Of a stretch of DNA of 64,000 nt, positions 37,341-46,564 are shown piece by piece. The notes under the pieces are model-generated. The model saw only the letters and a list, made by a program, of their open reading frames with translations, was not told where the DNA came from and did not search any database. The translations under genes and the position numbers were made by a program. Source of the stretch: Bacteroidota bacterium. GTDB lineage: Bacteria; Bacteroidota; Bacteroidia; Chitinophagales; Chitinophagaceae. Position 1 is the stretch's first letter; each line of letters begins with the position of its first letter. The stretch lies in the NCBI GenBank assembly GCA_016712665.1, contig JADJQP010000004.1, forward strand, positions 248,001-312,000, read 5' to 3'.

Positions 37341-38924
37341 TTAGTCTGAATACACATGGTGTGCATCTTCCATTTTGTAGGCTTCTTTAAAGTTGGTTAA
37401 TTGCACTTCAATATTTTTATCCTTAGCTCCAAAATTTACAAAGTCTCGAATCAGTTCTAGTACGTCATAATCAATATAAACCGTATTCTGCGCATTGATA
37501 ATTACCTTGCAGTTTCGTGGAAGATGCGAGAGGGTTTGCTTGATGGCAGCCTTATTCAAAAAGGAAACTTCCTGTGCCAAGTCAATATGAATGGTTTCAC
37601 CGGTTTCATGTTCTTTCTTTTTAAAAAAATAAGCGAGTTTCATATTTCCTCTCAAAATATAAAAAATACTTACCAGCAATCCAATACCAACGCCCTTCAG
37701 CAAATCAATGCCAACTACTGCCACTACCGTAACAATAAAGGGTATGAATTGAAATTTTCCGGCTTGCCACATATGCATAAATACTTTGGGACTGGCTAAT
37801 TTGAGCCCAATCATAATCAAAATGGCCGCTAAGCAAGCCATAGGGATTTTATTTAACAGGCCGGGAATTAGAACCACTGCCAATAAAAGAAAAAGACCAT
37901 GTGCCACTGCAGATAATTTTGTTTTCCCACCGGCATTTATATTGGCGCTAGTTCGCACAATTACTGAAGTCATGGGAATACCCCAAATAAGCCCTGCCAA
38001 GATATTGCCAATACCCTGTGCCTTCAATTCGGTATTGGCGCTGGAGTATCGCTTTAATGGATCCATTTTATCGCCGGCTTCGATACATAAAAGCGTTTCA
38101 ATACTCGCAACAGCTGCTATGGTAGCTGCAGTAACCCAAACCGTTGGATTCGAAAATCCCGAAAAATTTGGTATGCGGAATTGCCCGACAAATTCGCTGA
38201 AAGATGAAGCCATTGGTAATTTTACCAAATGCTCGTCGCTGATGAGTAACGAAGAATGAGTGACCCGAAAAATCTCATTGATTAATACGCCCACAAGCAC
38301 AACTATTAGTGCACCTGGGATGGTTTTCATTTTCTTAAGAAACGCTATTTTATTAAACGCGATGAGTATAACCAGAGAGATAAGTGTTACCAAAATGATT
38401 CCCATGTGAGCATAATTGAATGAATGAATCAACTCCCCAAAAAAACCTTGATCGGCCTTGTCTATTAGTTCATAGGAGTAAAAGTCTCCTTCGTGCTCCT
38501 TATCATATCCAATTGCATGTGGCAATTCTTTTTTGATAATAATAATTCCAATGGCAGTGAGCATTCCCTCGATAACTCCTGAAGGAAAATAACTGGATAT
38601 AGTACCGGCTTTTGCAAACCCAAGTATGAGTTGAAACGTCCCGGCTAATACAACGGAAAGAAGAAACGTTTCATAACCTAAATTGGTAACAGCAGCCAGT
38701 ACGATGGCTATTAAGCCTGCGGCAGGTCCTGAAACACTGACATTTGAATTGCTCAAAAAGCCCACAACAATACCTCCAATGACACCCGTAATAATACCTG
38801 CAAAAGGAGGCGCACCTGATGCAACAGCAATACCCAGACATAAGGGAAGTGCTACCAAAAAAACGACTAGTCCCGCAAGGGCATCGGTTTTAATTGACGA
38901 AAACATTGAATGATTCTTATTCAT
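37341..38924 (-). CDS. SulP family anion transporter with STAS domain, probable bicarbonate transporter
   Basis: 527 residues. The N-terminal SLC26/SulP transmembrane domain (about 1-400, 12-14 helices) has DALAGLVVFLVALPLCLGIAVASGAPP and SVSGPAAGLIAIV; the C-terminal STAS domain (about 425-527) has the sulfate-transporter-like fold. SulP members carry sulfate, bicarbonate (BicA) or other anions. Because it heads an operon with a carbonic anhydrase and DabAB, bicarbonate is the likely substrate; the sequence alone does not prove it. SulP next to a carbonic anhydrase gene is a recurring bacterial arrangement. Confidence 0.92.
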   Translation of the reverse strand: MNKNHSMFSSIKTDALAGLVVFLVALPLCLGIAVASGAPPFAGIITGVIGGIVVGFLSNSNVSVSGPAAGLIAIVLAAVTNLGYETFLLSVVLAGTFQLILGFAKAGTISSYFPSGVIEGMLTAIGIIIIKKELPHAIGYDKEHEGDFYSYELIDKADQGFFGELIHSFNYAHMGIILVTLISLVILIAFNKIAFLKKMKTIPGALIVVLVGVLINEIFRVTHSSLLISDEHLVKLPMASSFSEFVGQFRIPNFSGFSNPTVWVTAATIAAVASIETLLCIEAGDKMDPLKRYSSANTELKAQGIGNILAGLIWGIPMTSVIVRTSANINAGGKTKLSAVAHGLFLLLAVVLIPGLLNKIPMACLAAILIMIGLKLASPKVFMHMWQAGKFQFIPFIVTVVAVVGIDLLKGVGIGLLVSIFYILRGNMKLAYFFKKKEHETGETIHIDLAQEVSFLNKAAIKQTLSHLPRNCKVIINAQNTVYIDYDVLELIRDFVNFGAKDKNIEVQLTNFKEAYKMEDAHHVYSD

Positions 38925-38992
38925 AACGACTTACAAAAATTAATAAAAGGGAAAATAAAATAAATCGATGTACGGGAGGCAATAAAATGCTT

Positions 38993-39316
38993 TTATACGA
39001 GTACCTCGGGAGGGGGAATAATGACGGAGAGACCAGTCTCTAATACTTTATGATCGGCATCAATGTACGATTTCCTTTGATTGACCTTATAAAAAGTGAA
39101 CCAATTTATGGCCGTATCACAGAAAGCCCCGATTTCCTCTTCTTGTTCACTTTCCTGCTCATTTTCCTGTTTGTCGCTGGTAGTCTTTTTTTTGATATCC
39201 TTAAGGCAAAACACAATGTCATTGCCAATGTGGTCCATCAGAGAAGACAGGTTATTGCTTCCGACGATATAAAATATCGTAAAATAAAGAAACAATAAGG
39301 AATGGAGGACTTTCAT
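38993..39316 (-). CDS. Small acidic exported or membrane-anchored protein, unknown
   Basis: About 107 residues from MKVLHSLLFLYFTIFYIVGS, a hydrophobic N-terminus that could be a signal or anchor. A strongly acidic linker follows (DKQENEQESEQEEE) and the C-terminus ends LETGLSVIIPPPEVLV. No family is recognised. It stops 68 bases before the SulP gene on the same strand, so it could be the first gene of the inorganic-carbon transcript. No gene before it shares the strand closely except glmM (71 bases upstream). Confidence 0.6.
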   Translation of the reverse strand: MKVLHSLLFLYFTIFYIVGSNNLSSLMDHIGNDIVFCLKDIKKKTTSDKQENEQESEQEEEIGAFCDTAINWFTFYKVNQRKSYIDADHKVLETGLSVIIPPPEVLV

Positions 39317-39396
39317 GAATTGCAATGATAGTTTATCTTAATCAGAATTTGCTTATCTAAACATAAAAAAAATCATAAATGAAACTTAAAAAATTA

Positions 39397-40785
39397 TTAT
39401 TGCTGTTTCATGAGTTCCCTAATATCTAACATGATTTTTTTGGCAATATTTTCGGCTGTAGTAGCAGAAGTACTTTCTGTATAAATTCGAATGATTGGTT
39501 CGGTATTGGATGTTCTTAAATGAACCCACTCATTATCGAATTCGATTTTCAGGCCGTCCTCTGTATTGATCGGTTGCTTCTTGTACATATTTTGTATCCC
39601 AGAAAAGATTTTTTGTACATCCACCTTCGCATCCAATTCAATCTTGTTTTTGGACATATAATAGTCGGGGTACAATTTCCTCAATTCTGAAATCGATTTT
39701 CCATATCGTGCCAAATGGCTCAAAAATAAGGCAATACCAATAAGGGCATCTCTTCCATAATGCATTTCGGGAACAATAATGCCACCGTTCCCTTCGCCGC
39801 CTATCACCGCTTTCACTTCTTTCATTTTGCTTACGACATTCACCTCGCCAACTGCGCTGGCAAAATATTCGCCGCCATGTTTTAGCGTGATATCTTTTAA
39901 AGCGCGTGTACTTGACATGTTAGACACCGTATTGCCCTTATTGTGTGCAAGCACATAATCTGCTATAGACACTAGGGTATACTCTTCGCCAAACATCCCG
40001 CCATCATCGCACACAAAGCATAGTCTATCTACATCCGGATCTACCACAATTCCCAAATCGGCTTTTTGCTTTAGCACCACATTGGAAATTTCCAATAAAT
40101 TATCAGGCAAAGGTTCAGGATTGTGAGCAAAATTTCCAGTCACCTCTCCATTAATCAATTCGATTTTTTCAACACCCAGGGCCTTCAATAAATAGGGAAC
40201 ATAAGTGGCTCCGGTACTATTAATACCATCCACTACAATAGAAAATTTTCTTTCAGCAATGGCCTTTTTGTCTACTAGTGGATGATTCAGGATTGCATCG
40301 ATATGCTTTTGCAAGTACGAATCATCAAGTGTCAACTTTCCAAGTTTATTAATTTCGGCAAAATCGAAGTCGAGTTGATTTCCCAACTTGAGCACCAGTT
40401 CGCCATCAGCACCGGAAATAAACTCCCCTTCATGATTTAGCAATTTCAAAGCATTCCACTGTTTTGGGTTATGGCTTGCTGTAATGATGATACCCCCGCC
40501 GGCTTTTTCCATGGCAACCGCCATTTCTACTGTAGGGGTGGTGGTAAGTCCCAAATCAATAACATGAATCCCAATGGATTGCAAGGTGCTGGCTACAATA
40601 TTGCGCACCATTTCGCCACTAATACGCCCATCACGTCCGATAACAATGGTAGGATTTCCTGTTTTTTCTAATACCCATTTGCCAAAAGCAGCAGTGTATT
40701 TTAAAATATCTATGGGAGTTAGCCCTTCGTCGGGTTTGCCGCCGATGGTACCTCTAATGCCTGAAATTGATTTGATAAGTGCCAC
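39397..40785 (-). CDS. glmM: Phosphoglucosamine mutase
   Basis: 462 residues of the alpha-D-phosphohexomutase family. The phosphoserine loop is IIITASHNPKQWNALK, the metal loop DPDVDRLCFVCDD, the sugar-binding loop GGEGNGGIIVPEMHYGRDA and the phosphate-binding loop HLRTSNTEPIIRIY. GlmM converts glucosamine-6-P to glucosamine-1-P for peptidoglycan and LPS; the related Bacteroidota branch may also act on other hexose phosphates, so GlmM is the best but not the only reading. A CAAATTTA element at 40805-40812 is a candidate -7 box. Confidence 0.88.
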   Translation of the reverse strand: MALIKSISGIRGTIGGKPDEGLTPIDILKYTAAFGKWVLEKTGNPTIVIGRDGRISGEMVRNIVASTLQSIGIHVIDLGLTTTPTVEMAVAMEKAGGGIIITASHNPKQWNALKLLNHEGEFISGADGELVLKLGNQLDFDFAEINKLGKLTLDDSYLQKHIDAILNHPLVDKKAIAERKFSIVVDGINSTGATYVPYLLKALGVEKIELINGEVTGNFAHNPEPLPDNLLEISNVVLKQKADLGIVVDPDVDRLCFVCDDGGMFGEEYTLVSIADYVLAHNKGNTVSNMSSTRALKDITLKHGGEYFASAVGEVNVVSKMKEVKAVIGGEGNGGIIVPEMHYGRDALIGIALFLSHLARYGKSISELRKLYPDYYMSKNKIELDAKVDVQKIFSGIQNMYKKQPINTEDGLKIEFDNEWVHLRTSNTEPIIRIYTESTSATTAENIAKKIMLDIRELMKQQ

Positions 40786-40871
40786 AATAATTTTTTAAAG
40801 AGTGCAAATTTATAGTATTTACTTTGCATTTTATATTCAAAGAGTACAATTCGTCATTTAAGATGGTTTCT

Positions 40872-41612
40872 ATGCAAAAAGAATGGTTTGAAAACTGGTT
40901 TGATTCTGCTTATTATCACATTCTCTATCAAAATAGAAGCGATGTGGAAGCGAGTGATTTTGTACACAAATGCGTTCAACTCTTGAAACCCAAACCAGGT
41001 GACACCCTACTGGATCTTGCATGTGGCAAAGGGCGTCATTCCATCGCCTTTTCAGAGTTTCAACTGGATGTTACCGGAGTAGATCTTTCCAGAGAAAGCA
41101 TCGCTATTGCGAAAAAAGCAGAGAAAGACCAGTTGCATTTTTTTGTGCATGATATGCGAAAGGTATTTCGGACAAATTACTATAACTATGTGTGTAACCT
41201 ATTTACCAGTTTTGGTTACTTCAAGAATGAGCATGAAAATGTGCTGGCTGCCCGAAGTATTTTTCAGGCACTAAAACCGGGAGGCGTTTTTATTATTGAT
41301 TTTGTCAATAGAAATCATGCGATTCAAAATATTACCAGCCATCAAGAAGAAACCATTTGCAGAGACCATGTATCCTTTTTTATTAAACGAAGCTATACCC
41401 AAAAAAAATTACTAAAGGATATTTATATTCAAGATGGAGAACAAGCGTTTCATTTTCAGGAAAGCGTGAATAGTTTTACCTTAGCAGAAATGCAACATTT
41501 ATTTACATCGGTTGGTTTAACCTTACAAAATAGCTATGGAACTTACAACTTGGGTGCCTATGATGAACAACACTCGCCGCGCATGATCCTTCAATTTGAA
41601 AAACAAGTATGA
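40872..41612 (+). CDS. Class I SAM-dependent methyltransferase
   Basis: About 246 residues from the ATG at 40872 (MQKEWFENWFDSAYYHILYQ); ATG 40863 is an alternative. The SAM-binding motif I is LLDLACGKGRHSIAF, motif II VTGVDLSRESIAIA, and PGGVFIIDFVNRNHAI is the post-motif strand. The substrate is unknown; this small-molecule-type family is common and mostly uncharacterised. It overlaps the PAP2 gene by the ATGA at 41609-41612, so the two are translationally coupled; the ZIP and TraB genes follow closely on the same strand. Confidence 0.9.
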   Translation: MQKEWFENWFDSAYYHILYQNRSDVEASDFVHKCVQLLKPKPGDTLLDLACGKGRHSIAFSEFQLDVTGVDLSRESIAIAKKAEKDQLHFFVHDMRKVFRTNYYNYVCNLFTSFGYFKNEHENVLAARSIFQALKPGGVFIIDFVNRNHAIQNITSHQEETICRDHVSFFIKRSYTQKKLLKDIYIQDGEQAFHFQESVNSFTLAEMQHLFTSVGLTLQNSYGTYNLGAYDEQHSPRMILQFEKQV

Positions 41613-42172
41613 TTGAATCTATAAAAAAGCTTGACCTATTCCTTTTTAAATTCATTCATGTGCGCATGAGCAATGAGGTTTTTGATGCCATCATGCCATT
41701 TTTACGAATCCCCTACTTTTGGGCTCCGGTCTATCTTTTTTTATTGATTTGGATGTGGAAGAATGATCGAAGGGCTGGACTCATCTGGTGTTTGTTCTTT
41801 TTTCTGACCTTTGTATTTTGCGATTCAATCAGCGCCCATTTCATCAAAAATTGGGTGCAACGAATTCGTCCCTGCAATGATGAATCCCTTGCATATATTA
41901 TACATAAATTAGTTGCTTGTGGAAGAGGTTATAGCTTTCCATCCACCCATGCTACCAATCATTTTGGCATGTCGTTCTTTATGATTTTTACCATTGCACA
42001 TAAGTATAAGTATCTGAGTTTGCTTGCTATTGCATGGGCCGGTATCATTTGTTTTGCGCAAATATATGTAGGCGTGCACTATCCTTTTGACATTATTGCG
42101 GGAATGTTGCTGGGCCTTGGCATTGCAAAAGGGATGGCTTTGTATTTTCACACAAAAGTTACTTTGAATTAA
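41609..42172 (+). CDS. PAP2-family phosphatase
   Basis: 187 residues with about five transmembrane helices. The three phosphatase motifs are visible: KNWVQRIRP, the SFPSTHATN motif with its His, and QIYVGVHYPFDIIAG, where His and Asp complete the active site although the usual Ser-Arg at its start is replaced. It probably dephosphorylates a membrane lipid such as undecaprenyl diphosphate or phosphatidylglycerophosphate on the outer face of the inner membrane. Start overlaps the methyltransferase stop. Confidence 0.92.
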   Translation: MIESIKKLDLFLFKFIHVRMSNEVFDAIMPFLRIPYFWAPVYLFLLIWMWKNDRRAGLIWCLFFFLTFVFCDSISAHFIKNWVQRIRPCNDESLAYIIHKLVACGRGYSFPSTHATNHFGMSFFMIFTIAHKYKYLSLLAIAWAGIICFAQIYVGVHYPFDIIAGMLLGLGIAKGMALYFHTKVTLN

Positions 42173-42189
42173 TTTACTTTTGCATTCTT

Positions 42190-42921
42190 ATGATTTGGAT
42201 GTATTTGCTTTTCCTATTTGTGTTGACTATTGCCGGAAGCTTGGTTCCGATCGTTTTCAAAAAATTCAATAATTCTTGGATGACCTTAATGTTGGCATTC
42301 AGCGGTGCCTTTTTGCTGGCCATCACTTTTTTACATTTAATGCCTGAGGTCTTTCATGAATTGGGCGAAAAAGCCGGTCTATTTATTTTATTGGGATTTC
42401 TGTTGCAATTGGCTTTACAACGTTTATCACATGGTATCGAACATGGTCATGTACACGACCATGCCATTTCGCATCACTCGGTTACACCCATATTTTTGGG
42501 ATTACTTATTCATGCCTTTATGGAGGGTATTCCGTTGGGATTCAGTTATCAGTCGAACAATACCACACCCTCCATTTTTTTAGCCATAGCTGCTCACAAA
42601 ATTCCGGAAGCGATTACTCTGGCCTCTTTATTATTTATGGCGAATATTAAAAAGAATAAGTGGTTGCTGATTCTTTTATTTGCTTTGGCATCGCCCTTAT
42701 CAGGCATTTTGGCAATGTATTTCGGACAAAAATTCTATTTCATATCCAATCAACTTCTATACATCATTCCGATAGTGGCGGGGGCTTTCTTACATATCTC
42801 CACCACTATTTTATATGAAAGCGGCACCAAACATCATCAACTCAGCCGACAAAAAGTCATGGCAGTGGTACTTGGCTTAGGATTTGCATTAGCCACTTTA
42901 TTGCTTCATGTGCATGAATAG
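42190..42921 (+). CDS. ZIP family divalent metal transporter
   Basis: 243 residues with about eight helices. The ZIP signatures are LIHAFMEGIPLGFSYQ in helix IV and AIAAHKIPEAITLASLL in helix V, with the His/Glu metal-binding residues. A histidine-rich cytoplasmic loop (HGIEHGHVHDHAISHHS) follows helix III, as in zinc transporters. It should import zinc or a related metal through the inner membrane. It starts 17 bases after the PAP2 gene. Confidence 0.93.
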   Translation: MIWMYLLFLFVLTIAGSLVPIVFKKFNNSWMTLMLAFSGAFLLAITFLHLMPEVFHELGEKAGLFILLGFLLQLALQRLSHGIEHGHVHDHAISHHSVTPIFLGLLIHAFMEGIPLGFSYQSNNTTPSIFLAIAAHKIPEAITLASLLFMANIKKNKWLLILLFALASPLSGILAMYFGQKFYFISNQLLYIIPIVAGAFLHISTTILYESGTKHHQLSRQKVMAVVLGLGFALATLLLHVHE

Positions 42922-42949
42922 TGCCTGAGGTATTGTTAAAAAATATAGT

Positions 42950-43842
42950 ATGCAAAAAAGAATATTTTTCCTTGTCGGATTACTCACTCAATTTTTTTCC
43001 CTAGCACTCCATGCACAACATACTTCATCTTCTACCCCACACGAGCAGAATAGTATTTTATGGAAGATATCCGGAAAGGGTTTACAAAAACCATCCTACC
43101 TATTCGGCACCATTCATTTAATATGCAATCAAGATTATTTTTTCAATGACGTCATGAAGTCTGCATTTGATAATTGCGAAAAATTACTGCTCGAAATCAA
43201 TTTGAATGACCCGAACACCATTGCACAATATCAACAATCGATGATGCTGCCGAAAGGAAAGGAATTAAAAAACTTTTTGAAAATGAGCATGAGTATCAGG
43301 TATTCTCAGAAAAATTAAAGAAACACACCGGCATCGATGCAAACTTGTTTCAGAGTTTGAAACCCTTGATTCTACTTTCTCTTATTGCTCAAAAAAGTAT
43401 GGAGTGCGAAAATACATCTTCCTATGAAATGAATTTAATGGAACTGTCTACCGCAAAAAATCTACCTATTGAAGGGCTGGAAACATCCTTATCTCAAATG
43501 AAAATATTTGACGATATGAAGGACGCAGAAATTAAGGGAATCTTGATGGAAGGCATTGATGATATGGAAAAGGATCATCAACTGCAACATCAAATGGTGG
43601 ACATGTATAAAAAACAAAATATAAACGCTTTATACCAATTGATTCTATCCTCAAAAGAATTACGAAACCAGGAAGATGCCCTCATCAACAATAGAAATAG
43701 AGATTGGGTAGCCAAACTTCCAAAACTACTTGAATCCAATGCTTGTTTTATTGCTGTTGGAGCGGGGCATCTGGCTGGTGAACAAGGTGTGATTCAATTA
43801 TTACGTAACGCGGGATATACTGTATCAGCTGTGCAGAACTAA
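42950..43842 (+). CDS. TraB/GumN family protein, one frameshift
   Basis: About 297 residues with a signal peptide ending ALHAQ. The family motifs are SYLFGTIHLICNQDYFF near the N-terminus and AVGAGHLAGEQGVIQLLRNAGYTV at the C-terminus. The frame is broken at A4 43280-43283: one more A restores NEHEYQVFSEKLKKHTG, joining the two parts. TraB/GumN proteins are related to Tiki-type metalloproteases; their role in bacteria is not established. It is the last gene of the methyltransferase-PAP2-ZIP run. Confidence 0.87.
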
Positions 43843-43938
43843 TATGGAATCAAATTACGAAATACGATTTCCTACTTTGTGAGGGCAATGAGAGCCCCAA
43901 ACAACGCAATAGAATGGTCTCGCATCTAAGCCTATTGC

Positions 43939-44409
43939 CTAGTGGGATCCTCCAAAAAATACAAAGGTAGAAATCAGCGAAATTACTGCGGATACTGTTG
44001 CAAGAATAAATGAGAAGTATATATACTTTTTCAGATAATCTAAGGATTCGGTAATAGTACCTTCTTCCGAATTTTGAAGATAACGTTTACCATTACTACC
44101 AAATCGAAAAAGTAAAAAACCATTGACTAATAAAATGACTCCGCTCAATAGCAAGGCTGAAGCAATAAAGTACTTACTACCCTTCTGTAGCATCTCTATG
44201 GTTTCTTCATCAATCCCATTTAATTTCACAACTTCGGTTAATACCGTATCAAAACTAGACAGCAATAAAACAATTGAAAAGAGCAATACCGAACCGAAAA
44301 TAATAAACGTAATTCCATTAAAACGCGACCAGGCGCTCACGCTTTGAAACTGCTCCTTGCCGGCCGTTTCCAGTAAAGAAATAGTAGTATCTGAAGAAAT
44401 GGTTTCCAT
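43939..44409 (-). CDS. Small membrane protein, DUF5362-like
   Basis: 156 residues with four predicted helices (about 35-55, 85-108, 130-152 and a weaker one) and short cytoplasmic ends. WSRFNGITFIIFGSVLLFSI and YFIASALLLSGVILLVNGFLLF are the clearest. It resembles the neighbouring 44420-44815 product in layout (WxRF/WARY start, SLDYLKKYIYF versus FTNLKNYFLV), so the pair probably arose by tandem duplication. The DUF5362 name is from memory of similar Bacteroidota proteins; function unknown. Confidence 0.75.
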   Translation of the reverse strand: METISSDTTISLLETAGKEQFQSVSAWSRFNGITFIIFGSVLLFSIVLLLSSFDTVLTEVVKLNGIDEETIEMLQKGSKYFIASALLLSGVILLVNGFLLFRFGSNGKRYLQNSEEGTITESLDYLKKYIYFSFILATVSAVISLISTFVFFGGSH

Positions 44410-44419
44410 AAATTAGTAT

Positions 44420-44815
44420 TTAATTTCTAGCGATTAATACAATGGTGAATACAATAATGAACAAAGCCAACAAGCCAAGCAGTATCAGAAAAATAGCTCC
44501 AATGACTAAAAAGTAATTCTTTAAATTGGTAAAAGCTTGCGTAAAAAATACCCGATCTTTTTGCAACAAACCCATATTGGTATACTTCGAAAAACTAAGC
44601 AGATTGGTGGCCAATATCAATGTGATAACCGTAGAAATAATAAAACTAAAAATATTGCCGGCCATGCTTCCTTTATTGTTGATGATTCCAAAAATCAATT
44701 GGAGAAAACTCAATCCAACACTGGCAAATGTGATATAAGCAAGATATCTTGCCCATTTGGCACTACGAGATAAATTTTCGTGAAGCGCCGCATTTTCAAT
44801 TTCAAATTTTTCCAT
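44420..44815 (-). CDS. Small membrane protein, DUF5362-like paralogue
   Basis: 131 residues with three or four helices: ARYLAYITFASVGLSFLQLIFGII, AGNIFSFIISTVITLILATNLL and LVIGAIFLILLGLLALFIIVFTIVL. A short amphipathic region with FTQAFTNLKNYF lies before the last helix, as in the next gene. It is ten bases upstream of the 43939-44409 gene on the same strand. No function is recognised. Confidence 0.72.
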   Translation of the reverse strand: MEKFEIENAALHENLSRSAKWARYLAYITFASVGLSFLQLIFGIINNKGSMAGNIFSFIISTVITLILATNLLSFSKYTNMGLLQKDRVFFTQAFTNLKNYFLVIGAIFLILLGLLALFIIVFTIVLIARN

Positions 44816-44941
44816 CTTACTTAGAATTATATGTAAAAGAAATAAAACTAATCGGATAATCCGAACTCATTTTTCCACAAAATGAAGTTCAGAAAAAATG
44901 GTAACTCAAAATCAATGGTCTATAGTACCATTTCCATCTGT

Positions 44942-46420
44942 TTAATAAGCCCTTGCAAACAAAACGCGCTCCTTACTTGGTTTACCACTTAAAATACAAG
45001 TACCATCCGCTTGCGGATTGTCAAAAGGAATACAGCGGATGGTTGCCTTACTGAGTTCCTTAATTTTATCTTCCGTTTCACCGGTACCATCCCAATGAGC
45101 ACTTACAAAACCGCCCTTAGTATCTAAAACCTGAAGAAACTCATCCCAGGTATTGGCTTCGGTGATGCTTTCATTTCTGAAACCCAGGGCTTTATTAAAG
45201 ATATTGGCTTGTATTTCCTCTAACAATTTCTCTACGGTATTTGGTAATCCATCCAAACTCACAGAGTTCTTCTCTTTGGTATCCCTTCTGGCTACTTCCG
45301 CCACATTATTTTCAATATCGCGTGCCCCAATTGCAATTCGAACCGGAACGCCCTTCATTTCGTATTCCGCAAATTTCCATCCCGGACGTGTTTGATCATT
45401 GTTGTCGTACTTCACTTTGATACCTTTAGCCTTCAATGCATTCACAATCTCCATACCTTTTGCGTCAATGCCTGCCTTAGAATCTTCGCCTTTGTATATA
45501 GGAACAATCACCACCTGAATTGGTGCCAGTTTGGGAGGTAATATCAATCCATCATCATCGCTATGAGCCATTACAAGGGCGCCAATTAATCGGGTGGAAA
45601 CACCCCATGACGTTGCCCATACATGCTCCGTCTTGTTTTCTTTGTTGACAAATTTTACATCAAATGCTTTGGCAAAATTTTGTCCTAAAAAATGAGAAGT
45701 CCCTGCTTGCAAAGCCTTTCCATCCTGCATCAACGCCTCAATACAGTATGTATCTAGGGCGCCTGCAAATCGTTCGTTTTCACTTTTTACCCCTTTAATT
45801 ACCGGCATGGCCATCCAAGTTTCGGCAAAATCGGCATATACTTCCAACATCTGTTTGGTTTCTACTAAAGCCTCTTCTTGGGTGGCATGTGCCGTATGAC
45901 CTTCCTGCCATAAAAATTCAGCAGTTCTCAAAAACAAACGGGTACGCATTTCCCATCTTACCACATTGGCCCATTGGTTAATAAGAATTGGCAAATCTCT
46001 ATAGGATTGTATCCATGTTTTGTAGGTATTCCAGATAATGGCTTCAGAGGTAGGACGTACTACCAATTCCTCCTCCAATTTCGCTTCCGGATCTACAATT
46101 AATTTACCGGGATTATTGGGATCGTTTTTAAGACGATAATGAGTAACCACAGCACATTCCTTGGCAAATCCTTCTGCATTTTTTTCTTCGGCCTCAAACA
46201 AACTTTTTGGTACAAACAGCGGAAAATACGCATTTTCATGTCCGGTTTCTTTAAATTTTTTGTCGAGCACATCCCGCATGTTTTCCCAAATAGCATATCC
46301 ATAGGGTTTGATAACCATGCAACCTCTCACGGCACTATAGTCGGCCAAACCGGCTTTTAAAATCAAATCGTTGTACCATTTGCTATAATCTTCACTTCTT
46401 GGGGTAATTTCCTTTGCCAT
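44942..46420 (-). CDS. proS: Prolyl-tRNA synthetase, archaeal/eukaryotic-type
   Basis: 492 residues. Class II motifs include ENAYFPLFVPKSLFEAE, VVRPTSEAIIWNTYKTWIQS and VVRWEMRTRLFLRTAEFLWQEGHTAHAT; the anticodon-binding domain begins near LAPIQVVIVPIYKG. It lacks the bacterial editing insertion and ends in the archaeal-type zinc-like domain closing VLFARAY, a form common in Bacteroidota. A CAAAAATA element at 46459-46466 (TATTTTTG on the coding strand) is a candidate -7 box. The gene stands alone. Confidence 0.96.
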   Translation of the reverse strand: MAKEITPRSEDYSKWYNDLILKAGLADYSAVRGCMVIKPYGYAIWENMRDVLDKKFKETGHENAYFPLFVPKSLFEAEEKNAEGFAKECAVVTHYRLKNDPNNPGKLIVDPEAKLEEELVVRPTSEAIIWNTYKTWIQSYRDLPILINQWANVVRWEMRTRLFLRTAEFLWQEGHTAHATQEEALVETKQMLEVYADFAETWMAMPVIKGVKSENERFAGALDTYCIEALMQDGKALQAGTSHFLGQNFAKAFDVKFVNKENKTEHVWATSWGVSTRLIGALVMAHSDDDGLILPPKLAPIQVVIVPIYKGEDSKAGIDAKGMEIVNALKAKGIKVKYDNNDQTRPGWKFAEYEMKGVPVRIAIGARDIENNVAEVARRDTKEKNSVSLDGLPNTVEKLLEEIQANIFNKALGFRNESITEANTWDEFLQVLDTKGGFVSAHWDGTGETEDKIKELSKATIRCIPFDNPQADGTCILSGKPSKERVLFARAY

Positions 46421-46564
46421 AATACGTTACGTTATTTCGCCTTACAATAAAGCAGACGCAAAAATAACTGAAAGTTATTAGGAATTAAAAAAAATAAAGC
46501 GTTGCATCAATCGACACTTCGCAATGGACATCCGTTTAGATATCTCATGGATGCGTACTATGCC

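Noticed and set aside
42950..43842. Two separate genes for the TraB/GumN region
   Set aside because: The N-terminal and C-terminal motifs belong to one family and are joined by adding a single A to a run.
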